Counted from the stretch's first letter, positions 20,961 through 32,739 are shown. The stretch is DNA of 62,582 bases from Chara braunii (GCA_003427395.1 BFEA01000178.1:688765-751346), one strand, 5' to 3'. Numbers and translations are program-made. Notes: a model not told the origin generated them from the sequence alone.

Positions 20961-21817
20961 GTCAAGCCTGCGTCCTCTAAAAAAGGACGCTGTCAAGTGG
21001 AGGGCAATTCCTTATCTTCTCCCTTATTCCCCTCCGACAGGGAGTAAACGAGGTGCATAGTTTCAACGCTTCCGGTGTCCGTGATGATCTCTGTCAAGGC
21101 TTGCACCACATTTGGATCAATCGCCGCATGTGTCGGCACAAAATCGATAGTCTGCCCAATATCAGGCAGGGTCAGCGAGAACTCACGAGCATTCGGCTCC
21201 TCCCCTAACGATTCCTTCTCCCGTCTCAACTTTTCTGACTCCGGGAAGCTATAGGATTCCGGGTTCAGCCGGTTCCGCGAGCAATAGGGTCCAGTGTTCG
21301 CACACTTGACCACTTCGTAATAACCGCAGACAGGATCGCAAAGGATTACAAACATGGTTTCATCATGCTTGTTAATGATGATGCTTTCTGACCGACATAG
21401 CAACGCCCTTCCCAAAAGCACCTCGTGTTCCACTCTAGGTAACACGTAGAAATAAGAGCGGACTTTGACATTTCCGAACGTGACAAGGACGCCACTGGCT
21501 GTCCCGCAGAATGGGGTCGATCCGCTAGCCCCCACCAAAAACCCATAGTCATCTCGGTTGATCTTCAACCCAGCTTCGATGGCATGACGCTCACGAATGA
21601 TGTTTATTTCGACTCCATCATCCACAAGTGCCGAATACTCGTGTTGTCCAATCTCGACCTTAATATGGCCGGTCGACACACTTCGCCAATCCATCTTTGT
21701 CCCAGGTGGGGACCAGTTAGCCTCCGGCGGAATGACTTCGCCGAGCTTAACAGTCATGACTCTTTTGCGAGTCATCCGCTGTTTAAACTCTTCTCGAATC
21801 TTCGGCGATACCGCCAA
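20961..21817 (-). pseudogene. element 2 aspartic protease region
   Basis: The open frame from 21817 to 20993 begins EEFKQRMTRKRVMTVKLG and contains YSALVDDGVEINIIRER at the retropepsin active-site position: D-D-G (21614-21622) in place of the usual D-S/T-G. The second-half motif VLPRVEHEVLLGRALL is present. The spacing and flanking hydrophobic residues are normal, so the domain assignment is firm while activity is doubtful. A one-base loss near 21800 separates it from gag, with which it would otherwise share a frame. Confidence 0.75.
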
Positions 21818-23745
21818 AATTCCTTCAGCGTGACCAAGTCGCGCTGACTTTCTAGAATTTTATCGACAAGCCGCTCGATATCGACCCCCTGCTCCACGGG
21901 GATCGAGTAAATGTTCTTCTTCTTTCGTGGTTCCTCCTCGCCTGCTTCGGTCTTCCCTTTCTCCGGCTCCCTTTCCAGCGCACGACGACGAGCCCGTTCT
22001 TCCTCTTCGGCCCGCAACTTCTCATCCTCGTTATCCTCATCGCTCTCACTAACGGGGATGGGTTTTTCTCCCACCGCCTTTTCAGGCTCTCTTTCCTCCT
22101 GAAGCTGCTCATTTCGTCGCCGCATCCGAGTCTGCACGGCTAAAGTCGGAGCACTTCTCTTTAGCACAGGCCTAGGTCGCATCGTGCTTACCATTGGCCC
22201 AGTTTGCGATGTTTCTCTCGGAGCAGACGTCCCTGCTTGACCAGACGCATCTTCCCTTTTATCACCCCATTCGCCAAATAGAAAGACATTCGGCAATCCA
22301 GGCCAGGCCTCCTCCATGTCCACGCAAAGTCGGAGGATAGAGTCCCGGCATCGGGCAAGCCGCCTCATGATAGTTTGCGCTCGTTCCACCACTTTTTCCC
22401 TAAACCCTCCTGGTTCTGCCGACGAGTCGTCAATATGTAACGATGCCATGACCTCCTCAACCCCGGCCAACCCCGCTTCTTCGGGAGAAGCAATCCGGAA
22501 TGTCGCCGGCAGCGGACGACCCATTCGGCGATACGCCTCCTTCCTCATACCCCTTTCAATGTTGGGGTCGATCAAATTCCCTTCGTAATCAAAAATTCCA
22601 CCACGTATCGTGATGAATACAATTCCCTCCTCCTCATATTTTGAAAGGAGTTGGCAAAACCGCATAATATGGCCCTTTTCTGCGCAATAGTTACATGTGG
22701 CTTCCTGCTGCCACGCCCAACGGCTTCGCTGTCCGTTCCCACGGCCTCGACCGCGGCCTCTTCCACCCTGCGGCTGAAACTGCCCTTGATCTTGGGAACT
22801 TTGTCCTGACGAACCAGCGCCAACATTGCCATTCCCTCCTTGATTATTTTGTCCACCATTCTTCCCCTGTTTACGGGAGGTCCCCTGTCCGCCTCAAATT
22901 TGATTTAAGACTTTCCTCTCCGCCTTTGTCAACTTGCGAGGCGGATCCTTTTCCTCCTCGCTCTCACTATCGCTTTCTTCCCCCACTGACTCTTTCCCTT
23001 TCCTCTTACTCTTTTTCTCGCTCGCCAACATGACTTGAAGCTTCAACCTTTCCTCTTTCACGCCTTCCATCATTTCTCTCATACAGGTCAAGGTTTTGTA
23101 AATCTCGTCGTCCTTCACCTCTCCCAGATTCACATTTTCCCATTCCTCCTCTTGCTGCCTCAACAGCCGGTAGAGGATATCGTCGAATTTTCCCACCAGC
23201 GCATTTTGTCGGACCTTAGTCGAGTCATACCTCCCGTGCATCCCTTCAACCAATTTCGACTGTTCGACATCATTGAAGTTATCAAGGAAGATGAGGCAGC
23301 GATCTTTGTCGGACAGATCCGGGATTAGGCGAGCCACACGCTCAAATTCCGATAAGAATTGTTTGGTAGTACCAAACTTCTTACGATCCACCGTCCTCAA
23401 ATCTCGCAGGTCGAGTAACCGATCGCTGAGCTGGTACTTCTCCAGCAACCGCGCCTTAAAATCTGGCCAATTACGGGAGATTCGCACCAGCTCATCGATC
23501 TCATCTCGGTACTCCACCTGACAGTACCTCTTAACCATGCGAAGCATCTTCTCATCCGTCCATTCGTTGCTATACCCGAGTTGCTCAAACTTGTTTGCCC
23601 AAGAAGAGGCATGATTCCCATCGAACAATGGAACATCAATCTTGGGGTAGGGCTCTCGCTGCGACTGCCGAATGACCCGTGCCAGTTCTTGAATGTCATT
23701 TCTCCCATCGTCGTCGTTGTCGCGACGTCCTGCGGCAGCGGCCAT
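21772..23745 (-). pseudogene. element 2 gag with CCHC knuckle and charged C-terminus
   Basis: The ATG at 23745 gives MAAAAGRRDNDDDGRNDIQ, then the capsid-like segment PLFDGNHASSWANKFEQLG and FKARLLEKYQLSDRLLDLR. An acidic/basic linker, a G/Q-rich stretch and the zinc knuckle CNYCAEKGHIMRFC (all four ligands present) follow. The knuckle is followed by a 270-residue tail rich in E, R and K. The only stop is TGA at 22894-22896, a CGA-type position (QI-stop-GGQG), so the frame runs for 1.97 kb. Gag binds element RNA and forms the particle. The start is supported by the primer site about 190 bases upstream. Confidence 0.85.
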
Positions 23746-23934
23746 CTAGGGACCAAAACATAAACCCAAGAGATCAGTCTAGGAGTTTGGTAGCATCTAT
23801 TAAGCTTCCTTCCTTACACTTATACAAGTCCAGAGATTACTAACCTTTCGTCTTAGACAACCATTACGACATGATTTTTTACTTGCCCCATTCCCGAGTG
23901 TCGTTCCACCAGGAACAACGCTAGTTTGCCGTCA

Positions 23935-23952
23935 TCCCCGGCAACGGCGCCA
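23935..23952 (-). other. primer-binding site complementary to tRNA-Asp
   Basis: The minus strand reads TGGCGCCGTTGCCGGGGA, an 18-base match to the complement of the 3' end of plant tRNA-Asp (from memory) including CCA. It lies two bases after the LTR end (...GCTCGACA, 23955). The same primer is used by Athila-type plant elements. It sets the boundary between 5' LTR and internal region. Confidence 0.9.
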
Positions 23953-26725
23953 CCTGTCGAGCGCATCGGCCCCCGCGTGAGCGAGGGCCCTCCCGGCCGC
24001 ATCACGCAGGAGAAACTTAGGCTTTCAACCTTTTAGAGACAACTCAGGGAGGACACGGTAACCCGCGTCGACCCTTTGCCGCTTCGGCCGAGTGCGCCAG
24101 CTGTACATCCCACGGTCCCCTACGACACGATAGGTTTCCTCGGGGCACAACTTACCTTCCCTAAGGGGCTGTCACCACCCTTAGGGGCGTATCCCTACCG
24201 AGCTACCGGCCCACATGCAAAGCCTTTTACAATGCAATTGCAGAGGTAGGTTGGTCGAGGGCGTTTGCTCGTTCGCTGTAGCATAGATACGCGCAGTTGA
24301 ACGCCAAAGTGAACCCGATCGTCTCAATCAATCCTAGTCCCTTCTTTTGAAGACAATTAAAAGTTGCAAAATACTCGTGTCGACGTAAGCTGAATTATTT
24401 TCCGAAATTGATACACTCATACATATCACTCGTCTAGGCTGTCACGGCTTTTTCAACTTGATGAGGTGCGTTGCCAAGTTCTTTCATTCCACCCCATATC
24501 GACTGCTAGACAAGAATGCAGACAAATCTCAATACTCGATTAAAGCTAGGATGCCATCTCGCCAGTGATGACTATGCTCTCACTCTAACTTTGGTGTGAA
24601 TGTCATTCGCAAGTAGTCCGGCTTTCATTATACGAGTCAGCGACCAACTCGAACAATCGAACGCTCAATACCCCATTAAAGACAAGGATCCGCTTTCAAT
24701 TTTTTTCGGTCGTTCTATCCTCCTGAGCAATGGTAACTTTTTCTGTCTCGCGAGTGATGAAATACCAGTCTGCGATATAAAGATATTCAAGGCAATGTTT
24801 TAGTTACATTTTATTTGTCAACTAGTCTGACCGTCCCAGGCTCGGACTTCTCATGGTGCAACCCTATCCGCGAAGGCAGTGCCTACTCGCACTCCGTCTA
24901 TAGCTAGTGATCGCACGAACTGCGCTTCTTATGGCGCCAACTCCTCACTCATCTGTGGCTCCTAAGACGGCCACTAGAAGGGTAAACTATAGTGGTTCTT
25001 CTTAACGTGAGCCGTCAAGGACTTAACGCCTTCCGTGAATAGCACACTTCCATCCCCTAGGAGGTGGTCACGGATACCCCTTGTCCTCGCCCGAGTGAAC
25101 CTCGGATCTCAGAAGTCGAGCTGGCTCCACCACGACAGCATGGTACTCCCCCGCCTAAGCGGTCCACTCCGAGTCGTTAAGAGGGTCGACCCCTAAGGCA
25201 ACGAACGCCCGCCTCAGATGCCTCCTAGGGAAAGGAAATGCACTTACCACGGCAGACGGTCAGCCCTATATCGCCTGACGTCAAGGGCGAACCTAGACGA
25301 AGGATGAGGTCACAGAGAAAAAGGCATTCACACAGACGGGCATAGACAGAGAGGGACATTCGGGAAAGAATGGGTAACCTCGAAAAAAATCTATGTCCAA
25401 TTCACTTCTTCTCTTTTGTGTGATCGCTCCGTTCCTCGTCGTCTGCTGTCCCCCCATCCTTTCGACATGCATGCAAGCAAAAAAATAGAAGACAACCACC
25501 CTTCCATTCACTTTCGTTGACATGATTACAGCTTCATTTTTCAAGCACCCCTCTTCCTACCTGCACATCAGATCAAACAACAAGTTCAAAAGAAAACAAT
25601 GCAGTCCCAAACTCATATCAGTCTTCCATTTACACGTGCAAACACACATTCCCTCTACCTCTTCAGTGAACATTCAAAAAAACAGGGTCAAGCAAGTGTG
25701 GGTTCACACAAGTGTGAAGGAAACTGAGTCAGGTTAACTGACCTTGAGTAAAGTTGAACCAAAGATAGCAAACAGCCTACTCACGAAGCCGTATAAACCA
25801 CAATCCAAGTGGGAAGATCGCGACAGTAAACTCTCAAAAAAGTGATCTACATCACTCCCTCAAGGATAGCTCACTGACACACAATCCCCTCAGCGTCTCA
25901 ACTTCATCACCACTTGTGACCAGTGCCACTATGCCACCAGTGTGTCGAGGCGTCGCCGCCGCGATATGCGGATAGCACAGCGTCAACACCACCTCAAAGC
26001 ACACCCCCTCTTAATGACGCTCCTCAAGACCATTGTTGCCACCGCAAAACCCGCACAGCACTTCCACACTACCACCTAGAACGCATTGCTGCCGCCGCGA
26101 AAGCTCAGCAGCACCTCCGCGTCGCTGCCAAAAAAAAATACCGTCGATGCCGGAATATTTCAGCAGCACATCCGCACCACCATCGTCAAACCTGTTGCCG
26201 TCGCTGCAAGATTTCGGCAGCGCTTCCGCGTCACCGCCGAAAAAGCATAGTCGTCGTGCCAAGCAGATAGCACCTCCCCTACACACTTCTCAACCCTGGA
26301 TGCCGCCGCCGCAAAATTTCGGCAGCGCTTCCGCACTACCGTTGATAAGGCATAGCCGCCGCCGCGAAATTTCGGCAGTGCTTCCGCACTACCGATGATA
26401 AATCCGTTGTCGTCGCCGTGCTGAACGAACAGCACCTCCCCTGCGCTCCACCAAGTGCAGCGGCAGCTACGACTGCCCTCACTCTCATGCTCCCTGTAGA
26501 CCCCCTGCACTTCTCTCTCTCTCCACCCTGCTGAGATGGTGGCTATGGCTGTGTTCCACAGCTATGGCCACCTCCAGCAGTCCTACCCCTCCTTTCTTGC
26601 AGACCTCCACCTTAGCTCCACCTCACTTTCCAGCAGCTCCCTCACACCAGCAGCCAGCATTCAACCAAGTAGAATGCCAACAGCACCAGCCACAAATGAA
26701 TGCTGGCTGGCTAGCTGCTGGCTTG

Positions 26726-26733
26726 TTTTATAG
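26726..26733 (-). promoter_or_regulatory. TATA box of element 2 LTR (5' copy)
   Basis: Same GGCTATAAAACAAGCC context as in the 3' LTR. In the 5' LTR it would start the full-length element RNA. The remaining downstream LTR portion plus leader is nearly 3 kb before gag. Confidence 0.5.
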
Positions 26734-27221
26734 CCGGCTGGAGGCTGTGGGTAGCTGCTTTACCCCCCGCCAATACTCGAAGTGAGGCCTGGCCCTTGAT
26801 CTCAGACAAGATCAAGGGCCGGGAAACTTCATGTTCCCCTAGGGGAACCAAGTTCCTAGCCTTGGTAATGCATCTGGCCGCCACCCCCGGCCAGACGCAG
26901 CCTCAACTGGCCGTATAGAGCCAAGTAAAGCAAACTGTTGAAATCCAACAGTCTGCTATCAATTCAGGGCCCAGAAGCTTCTACCCCTTGCATCTGGACC
27001 CCCGTCGCGATTAGGTTCGTGACTCTTTTTTTTTTTTCCCTTTTTTTTTTTCCCATTTTTGCGAGGGGCAACTTGTTTTCAACGAGCAGCCTCTGTGTCG
27101 TTTCCCAAGGTCGAACTAGAGTCAAGCTCAGAGGGTCTTCTTGCCCCGGCCTGATACAGGCGCGCGGCGGCCCAAGAGAGCAGCCTGTTTCAAGGCGAAC
27201 GGGCACTCTCTGATGGGCTTT

Positions 27222-27223
<2 letters not shown>

Positions 27224-27300
<77 letters not shown>

Positions 27301-27330
27301 NNNNNNNNNNNNNNNNNNNNNNNNNNNNNN

Positions 27331-27420
<90 letters not shown>
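27224..27420. repeat. (CT)n microsatellite in LTR (copy 2) with 30-base gap
   Basis: CT run interrupted by N at 27301-27330, a scaffold gap within the repeat, so the true length is unknown. Confidence 0.95.
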
Positions 27421-27422
<2 letters not shown>

Positions 27423-27862
27423 GGTCGCCNGTCGCTGTCAGCCTAAGGCGCGTCCAGAGAGTCCCTCGTAACCGAGTNCAAGGTCCCAAAACCCACGCCC
27501 GAACGTAGCCACGATATCGCGGCAGATCCACTCGATTTTGCCTNCCTACGGCAGCAACCCGTTCGTCAAAACNAACGGGTGCCCAGCAAAATCGTAACCA
27601 AATAAGACAAAAAAAGGAACTAAAGAATCTACAAAAAAAATAAAACAAAACAAAAGAAAATCTAAACCAAATCTAGAAAAAATCTAAGAACAACGAAAAT
27701 CTAAGAGAAAAGGAAAACAAACAAAAAAACGAACTTACCTTCTTGCAGAAACGGCCGCCCATTTCGCCGGGCGCAGTCAAGTGCATTGGGGCTAAAATGC
27801 CCCAGGCACTTCTTTACGCGCCACGTGGCGCTTTCACTTCTTAGTATAGTTTTAGTTTTAAG

Positions 27863-27976
27863 TTTTTTTTTTTTTTTTTTTTTGCACTCTGTTGGCCTAG
27901 CCAACGGTCACGTCGGGGTCACAGTACCTCCACGAACTGTTGAAATACAGATCCAAGTTCGATCCCTAATGGGATC
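27863..27976 (+). repeat. tRNA-like segment bounded by poly(T) (copy 2)
   Basis: This is the counterpart of 14760-14870 in the other LTR: a 21-base T run, TTGGCCTAGCCAAC A-box-like sequence and GTTCGATCCCT B-box. It is one of a pair created when the element copied its LTR. Confidence 0.55.
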
Positions 27977-28043
27977 AAAAAAAAAAATTTGGACTATTTA
28001 TCGATTTATGCATGTCATCCTTGCTTAGGGGCCATGCTAATCT
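27977..28043 (-). ncRNA. U6 snRNA 3'-half relic in LTR (copy 2)
   Basis: The minus strand reads AGATTAGCATGGCCCCTAAG, then CAAGGATGACATGCATAAAT and an oligo-T end. It retains the GGCCCC that copy 1 has lost, but carries other differences (CTAAGC for CTGCGC; CATGC for CACGC). Each copy therefore has private mutations relative to plant U6, as expected if both descend from one relic already inside the LTR. Confidence 0.85.
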
Positions 28044-28480
28044 CGGCGCGGCAGATCTCAACCGCGAGATTTTGATGATCGCATGACCGAGATCGGTCGC
28101 GCCCGTTTGCCTTGGGCTGCTCCAAAAGGAGCTTTGCCCAGTAGGCTAGCACGTCAGGTTCGATCCCGGTATCTCCTGGGTGAGAGTTGTCTGCTGTAAC
28201 CTACAGGGCTAGCTCCTATCAGAACAGTGGTAGGAGCAGCTCTTCTATATGAAGAGCTTGCCCAACCAGCTAGCCTCGTGCCGCGGCCTTGCAGGCTCTG
28301 CCTGCCCGTAGACTTACAGGCCCGGTCTGCCTGCGGCCCTGCAAGCCTCGCCTGCTTGTGGCGTTGCATGCGCGGGTGGCCGGGTGACCTCGGTATTGGC
28401 CTAGCAGCCCCCTGGCTCGGTGTCAACCCCTGCGGCCCAGAAGAAAAGCTTCCTACTCCTCCCGTGCCGCGGTCCCATAC

Positions 28481-28628
28481 CGAGGCCCAATGCGCCCTCC
28501 CCGTTGAAAAGTATTCAATGGGGAGGGTCCGTTGTACTATTCAACGGGGATTCAACGGGGCCCCGAGGGCTATTCAACGGGTACAATGACGTTGAAACAA
28601 TCCCGTTGCCCGTTGATAGGACACACAT
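28481..28628 (-). mobile_element. left end of hAT-like element 4, inverted
   Basis: Repeated ATTCAACGGGG words and GGCCCCGAGGGCTAT mark this as a transposon end of the same type as 53600-53752. Both this end and the end at 30064 face right. Reading 28481-28947 as one inverted piece restores a left end flanked by CCTACAAC, matching the CCTACAAA that follows the right end at 30064. Confidence 0.6.
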
Positions 28629-28646
28629 GTTGTAGGTGCACCACGT

Positions 28647-28947
28647 TGTCGTGACAAAAATCCTTGTGAAGGTTTTTGCCCGAGCTTTTCAAGGTCAGAC
28701 ACTGCCTGACCCTTTTTTTGAATTGAAAGACTTGATGAGATTGACGTTGCCAAAGTTATCTAGACCAAATCTATAACTGAGAAACCTAAAGTCTGACATC
28801 GTTGACGTACGACGTCATTGACATACGACGTCGTTGACACGCGACGTCATTGACGTGTGACGCCATCGATGTTCGCTCGGAACAGCGGGAATCGGCAGTA
28901 TGACCTGTCGTCCTCAGGCCCCGACAAGGCCGCAAAGATGAGCGGTC
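28647..28947 (+). mobile_element. inverted outer end of the element 2 5' LTR
   Basis: It starts TGTCGTGACAAAAATCC and matches 15773 down to 15453 in reverse orientation, including the ACGT-core array. Seventy-four bases present in the 3' LTR (15379-15452) are missing here, presumably lost at the inversion break. Confidence 0.8.
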
Positions 28948-30064
28948 ATTGCGGCCTTCCTTGACCCTGCGGCTAAGGCCCAGTACCAGCGCCTGGGTCC
29001 CAGTACCAGTGCCCAGGCCCAACACAGATGGGGCCCAGGAAGTACAGTTGTGCCCCTTTCGCCAGGGCCGTCGTCCAGATACAGACCCCATTCCGGTTTC
29101 CCATTGGTTCGCTCAGCCTCTACAACACAATGCTGCTTTTCCATAGGCCAGCGTCCAATGTATGATGTGTCGGCCTCCCAGACTGGTGCCCTGGGTTCAA
29201 CCAACTGAGGCCCTGGGCTCAACTACCTCTGCAGAAGTCTGGGCTCACGATGCATTCCAACCAACTGGCGTGCAGCAAATGTCTGATACCCACTTCGTGA
29301 AATGGTGAATGAAAGACCTCTAATGGATATTGTGGGATGCCTTCACTTAGGGCGGCCACGAGGCTGGTAGGGGGACTTAGCCCAGCACATGTGAATGTCG
29401 ACAAGGCCCCATTGAGGGCTCAATCCTCACATTAATAAATTAGAAACAAAAAATTAAAAAACAACAAAAAAACGCTAGAAGAAAAAAAGGAACTGCAACA
29501 CGAGAAGAAAAAGAAAACAGATCGTTGCTTTTCTTTCTTTTTTTTTTTTTTTGGAAGAAAACTGGTTTTTCATGAGTGCCCGCCAGCCCTGTAAGGTTAG
29601 CACTTTTTATAATGTATCCGGCTGTACTTGTGGGCACAGTGGATGAATTTGAGGGCTTGGTATCTCTTTTGCCCTTTGTTTTTTTTCTCTTCTTCTTTTC
29701 TTTGAAGTAGTATCTCGGCTGTTTGTGTTTCTGCTCCCCGTATCTCACTGCTTGCCAACGGTTCCAAGTCCACAGCTTCACTGTGACATAGCACTTTACA
29801 GAATGTATCTGGCTGCACTTCGGTGCAGTAGAGGATGTATTTGAGGGCATTCATGTTCAAAAATATGGGGATGTAGAGCGCAAAAAAATCTACACCCCTA
29901 TATTTTTTATTTTATTTTTTATTATTCTTTGCCAGCGAAAAAAGATTTCGCGAGCCGCGTTATTCCCGTTCTAACGCGGTATAACGCAGAGTTATAACGG
30001 GGGTTCAACGGTCGTTGAACCGTTCAACGGGAAACCCCCGTTGAATCGAATTTCGGACACATAG
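28948..30064. mobile_element. body and right end of hAT-like element 4
   Basis: The right end (about 29985-30064) has dense TTCAACGG/CCGTTGAA words and terminates in GGACACATAG; its complement CTATGTGTCC resembles the ends of the transposon at 51779-53752. The body has no transposase-like ORF, so it is non-autonomous. A near-perfect hairpin built from ATATGGGGATGTAGA and its complement lies at about 29862-29910. T-rich and A-rich tracts fill 29440-29700. Confidence 0.6.
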
Positions 30065-31997
30065 CCTACAAACACCATGAGGTGAGTAGGAGAGAAAGAG
30101 CATTATGTTACTGGAGGTGGTTATCAATGTGGCGACGGGATCATCGCAAACGGGTTGTCCTCACAACCTCTGGAAAGTTTTTGGCGAAGACCATGACTGA
30201 TCGAAAGCGATCAACAACCTTCTCCTGACAGTGTTAACATCCACGACAAGGACCCATGTTTGATAGACGAAGATAAGATCGCTCGAAGACCAGTTTCGAC
30301 CACCTCGTGCATGTTGACGTGGTCACTTTTCTTATCCTTCTCCCCTTCAACGACGATTTGTCCAGCACTGTGCCTATCTAGGTGGACAAAGCTCTTTCTC
30401 GAGTGGTTGGTGAAAAAAATTCGCAGAATTATAATAAAGTGCTACTGGAATACAGCATGCGAACTGGGAGAGCAAAGTTGATCCAAGAACCGTATGATAA
30501 CGCATGGGAGAAAAAATGGAAAATGACTGACCAGAAACAATGGCAGCATGTCGACTCGATCATTTTTGGTTGGGAGAGACCGGCCAGAGGTATAAAACCG
30601 TTCACGACTGGACTTGTGATTCCTTCCAAGGTTCGACTGAATGTTAAAGTTGCACTTTAATATCTGAGTTCATCTGTAGAAGGGAGTCTCAATGCAGGGG
30701 ACAAAGCGACGAGTGCACGTCATACGTCTTGTTAATCCGCCCAATCGGTGAGCGAGTAGGATTTTTGAAAATGATTGTTCGGACGAGAATTTAATAGGGA
30801 TCATATTATTTTTAAGCTTAGTGAATTGCGATGATTCTGTGGTACAACAAGGTGGCTGATTTGGTCAACGGTCTAGAGTAGATTTTTGTAAGAGGGTTGG
30901 TTAAGCAATTTTCGAAGTTAAGTTAACCGTGGAGGGGGGGTTTCTACTTTTTCAACAATTCATTTTCATTTGTGTTTGCATGTCACGTCTTGTGTAGGGA
31001 GTGCGACATGAGTAATGTTCGATTGGCATGATTATTCGTATCCCTATTGCCCTCGTGCATTCGGATTGCATGGTGCGGGCGACGATACAAAAATTATCAG
31101 GCCAATGACAACGAAGTTCGAAAACAACCCATGGATGAGTGTTGTCCCCTTCTTGGACAAACCTCTCGATGTCTGGTCCGAGGCAGAATGGGATAGAGTT
31201 ATTCTAGCAAGTAAATGTCCATGGCATAAGGAGTACAAGTTTGCTTCTGCAATGGAGTAGGGGAGTCTTATCAAAGTACCTCATTATGTCATCGGCATCA
31301 ATTGTCTTTGGCTGGTTGCGACTTCTGTTGAGTATTGTGTATGGCATGTTCGAACCTAAAGTGAACTTTTTCCTTTATAGAACCAAAAATTAGATGCAGT
31401 ATTTCATTATGCATTGTATTATTTCCATAATTATAATTGTGCAAGTAGACTTGAAAGTCGGATGATGTAAGTGCATTGGGTATATCTTATCAAAAGATTT
31501 CATCTTCTGATGTCCCGTTTGATTATCAGCAGGTAGAATCTCCGGAATGAACGTTTGGATATCTATAACTACCAAACCCCGTTTAGGTGCACGATAATGC
31601 TTAGATTCCTTAGTAAGGATAGTTCTTGTGATTTCATCTTCCGAATCGCTGCAATTTGTGCTTGGAGGCTCACAAGAGCATTTTCCTTCGGCATGGAAGC
31701 CTTGAGTGACTTCATAGAGGTGCAATCTATCGTGCTCTCGGTGCCTTTGTGGGAGTCTGGATTAGGCGCCAACTTGTTATAGACAACAATCTATAGATTT
31801 ACGTCTTTCATGAGACTGCTGAATAGGCCCTTGACCCGAAATTCTTCATAGCTAGCGCTCCTTAGGTTTGAATATTGGTGCATGTCAAAGCAAAAGTCTC
31901 ACAAGTCTGGCTAGCGCCCTGCTAAGTCTCATTCCTCGAGCATACAACACACGAAGAAGTGTCCTTAACTCTTAAGTATGCGACGTGGTTGGTGCAT

Positions 31998-32017
31998 CCC
32001 CCGCTGTCTAGCGGGGG
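31998..32017. repeat. perfect 8-bp stem hairpin
   Basis: CCCCCGCT GTCT AGCGGGGG, a strong isolated GC hairpin in AT-rich DNA. It could act as an RNA terminator-like structure or a transposon end; there is no context to decide. Confidence 0.6.
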
Positions 32018-32739
32018 TCTGGGATGACACTAATTGAATTGTCATTTTAAAGATAATCTATATCCAAACTAAGTCGGTATATTAGTTCAAGTAATTCGCT
32101 AGTTTTCGGTAGTTCCAAATTCATTCTTTGTAGTGCTTGTTTGTTACAACGATCTTAGAATCAATGGTCGCGATATGGGCAATCTGCGCGTTCTTTACGC
32201 CAACGAACATTCCGATTTGGCCATTGTTGGTCAAATTGATGAGGTTGACAAGTGAAATGAGGAAGAGCAAGTGGCATGTTGTATGCATGACGCCATCGAT
32301 AAGTCCTTGGCAAGTGCTGGTGGGTTTGTAAGGATGAAATACATTTTCTTGTTCTCGAACGTGATGACGAATGCAGAGCCACAAACCCTTACTTTCGGGT
32401 TGTTAATGAATGCTTCATACGGGTTTGATTCTCATGAGCCGCAGAGACGCTTGTAGATGCTTTTGTAAATGATAGTGTTTTTTTAAGTTTAGATTACGGT
32501 GGCTCGTAGCATTTAATTATATGTGGTTCAATCTTGAGTTGGCTCGTACCATTTAATTAAGACGTAGTCCAATCTTCAATATATGATTTCTCACATGTGT
32601 GCATACAATCATGGACTTTGAAATGAAGTTTATGCGATTTTTTCATATTCTTTTTACAATTTGAACCTCGTTCTTTGATTCCCTCTATCTATTAAACATT
32701 AATGTTTTTTTTCATGATTATGATATTCCTCAAAGTGTG

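Larger units (their letters stand above)
23955..28480 (-). mobile_element. 5' LTR of element 2 (main part)
   Basis: It ends on the minus strand in CGACA at 23955 beside the primer site. From 24888 to 28480 it parallels the 3' LTR. The stretch 23955-24887 has no partner in the 3' LTR but its first 350 bases resemble the solo LTR at 36053. Its outer end (28647-28947) is inverted beyond a transposon fragment. Contents duplicate those of the 3' LTR: TTTCGGCAG tandem, TATA, (CT)n, tRNA-like segment and U6 relic. Scattered N bases (27430, 27478, 27544, 27573) are sequencing uncertainties. Confidence 0.85.
11847..28947 (-). mobile_element. element 2: Ty3/gypsy retrotransposon with LTRs near 4.8 kb
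   Basis: All landmarks lie in one consistent minus-strand order: 5' LTR (28947 down to 23955, rearranged at its outer end), tRNA-Asp primer site (23935-23952), gag, protease, RT, RNase H, integrase, a 1.8-kb untranslated stretch, polypurine tract (15776-15788) and 3' LTR (15773 down to 11847). The direct repeats 11847-15378 and 24888-28480 differ only at scattered sites and by a few small indels. The 3' LTR lacks the part corresponding to 23955-24887, so the left end of the element was deleted where it meets element 1. Confidence 0.9.

Noticed and set aside
30382-31260. Two-exon host gene (30382-30660 and 31015-31260)
   Set aside because: Composition is protein-like, but no family, consistent frame with splice sites or start is visible; kept only as a note in the region entry.
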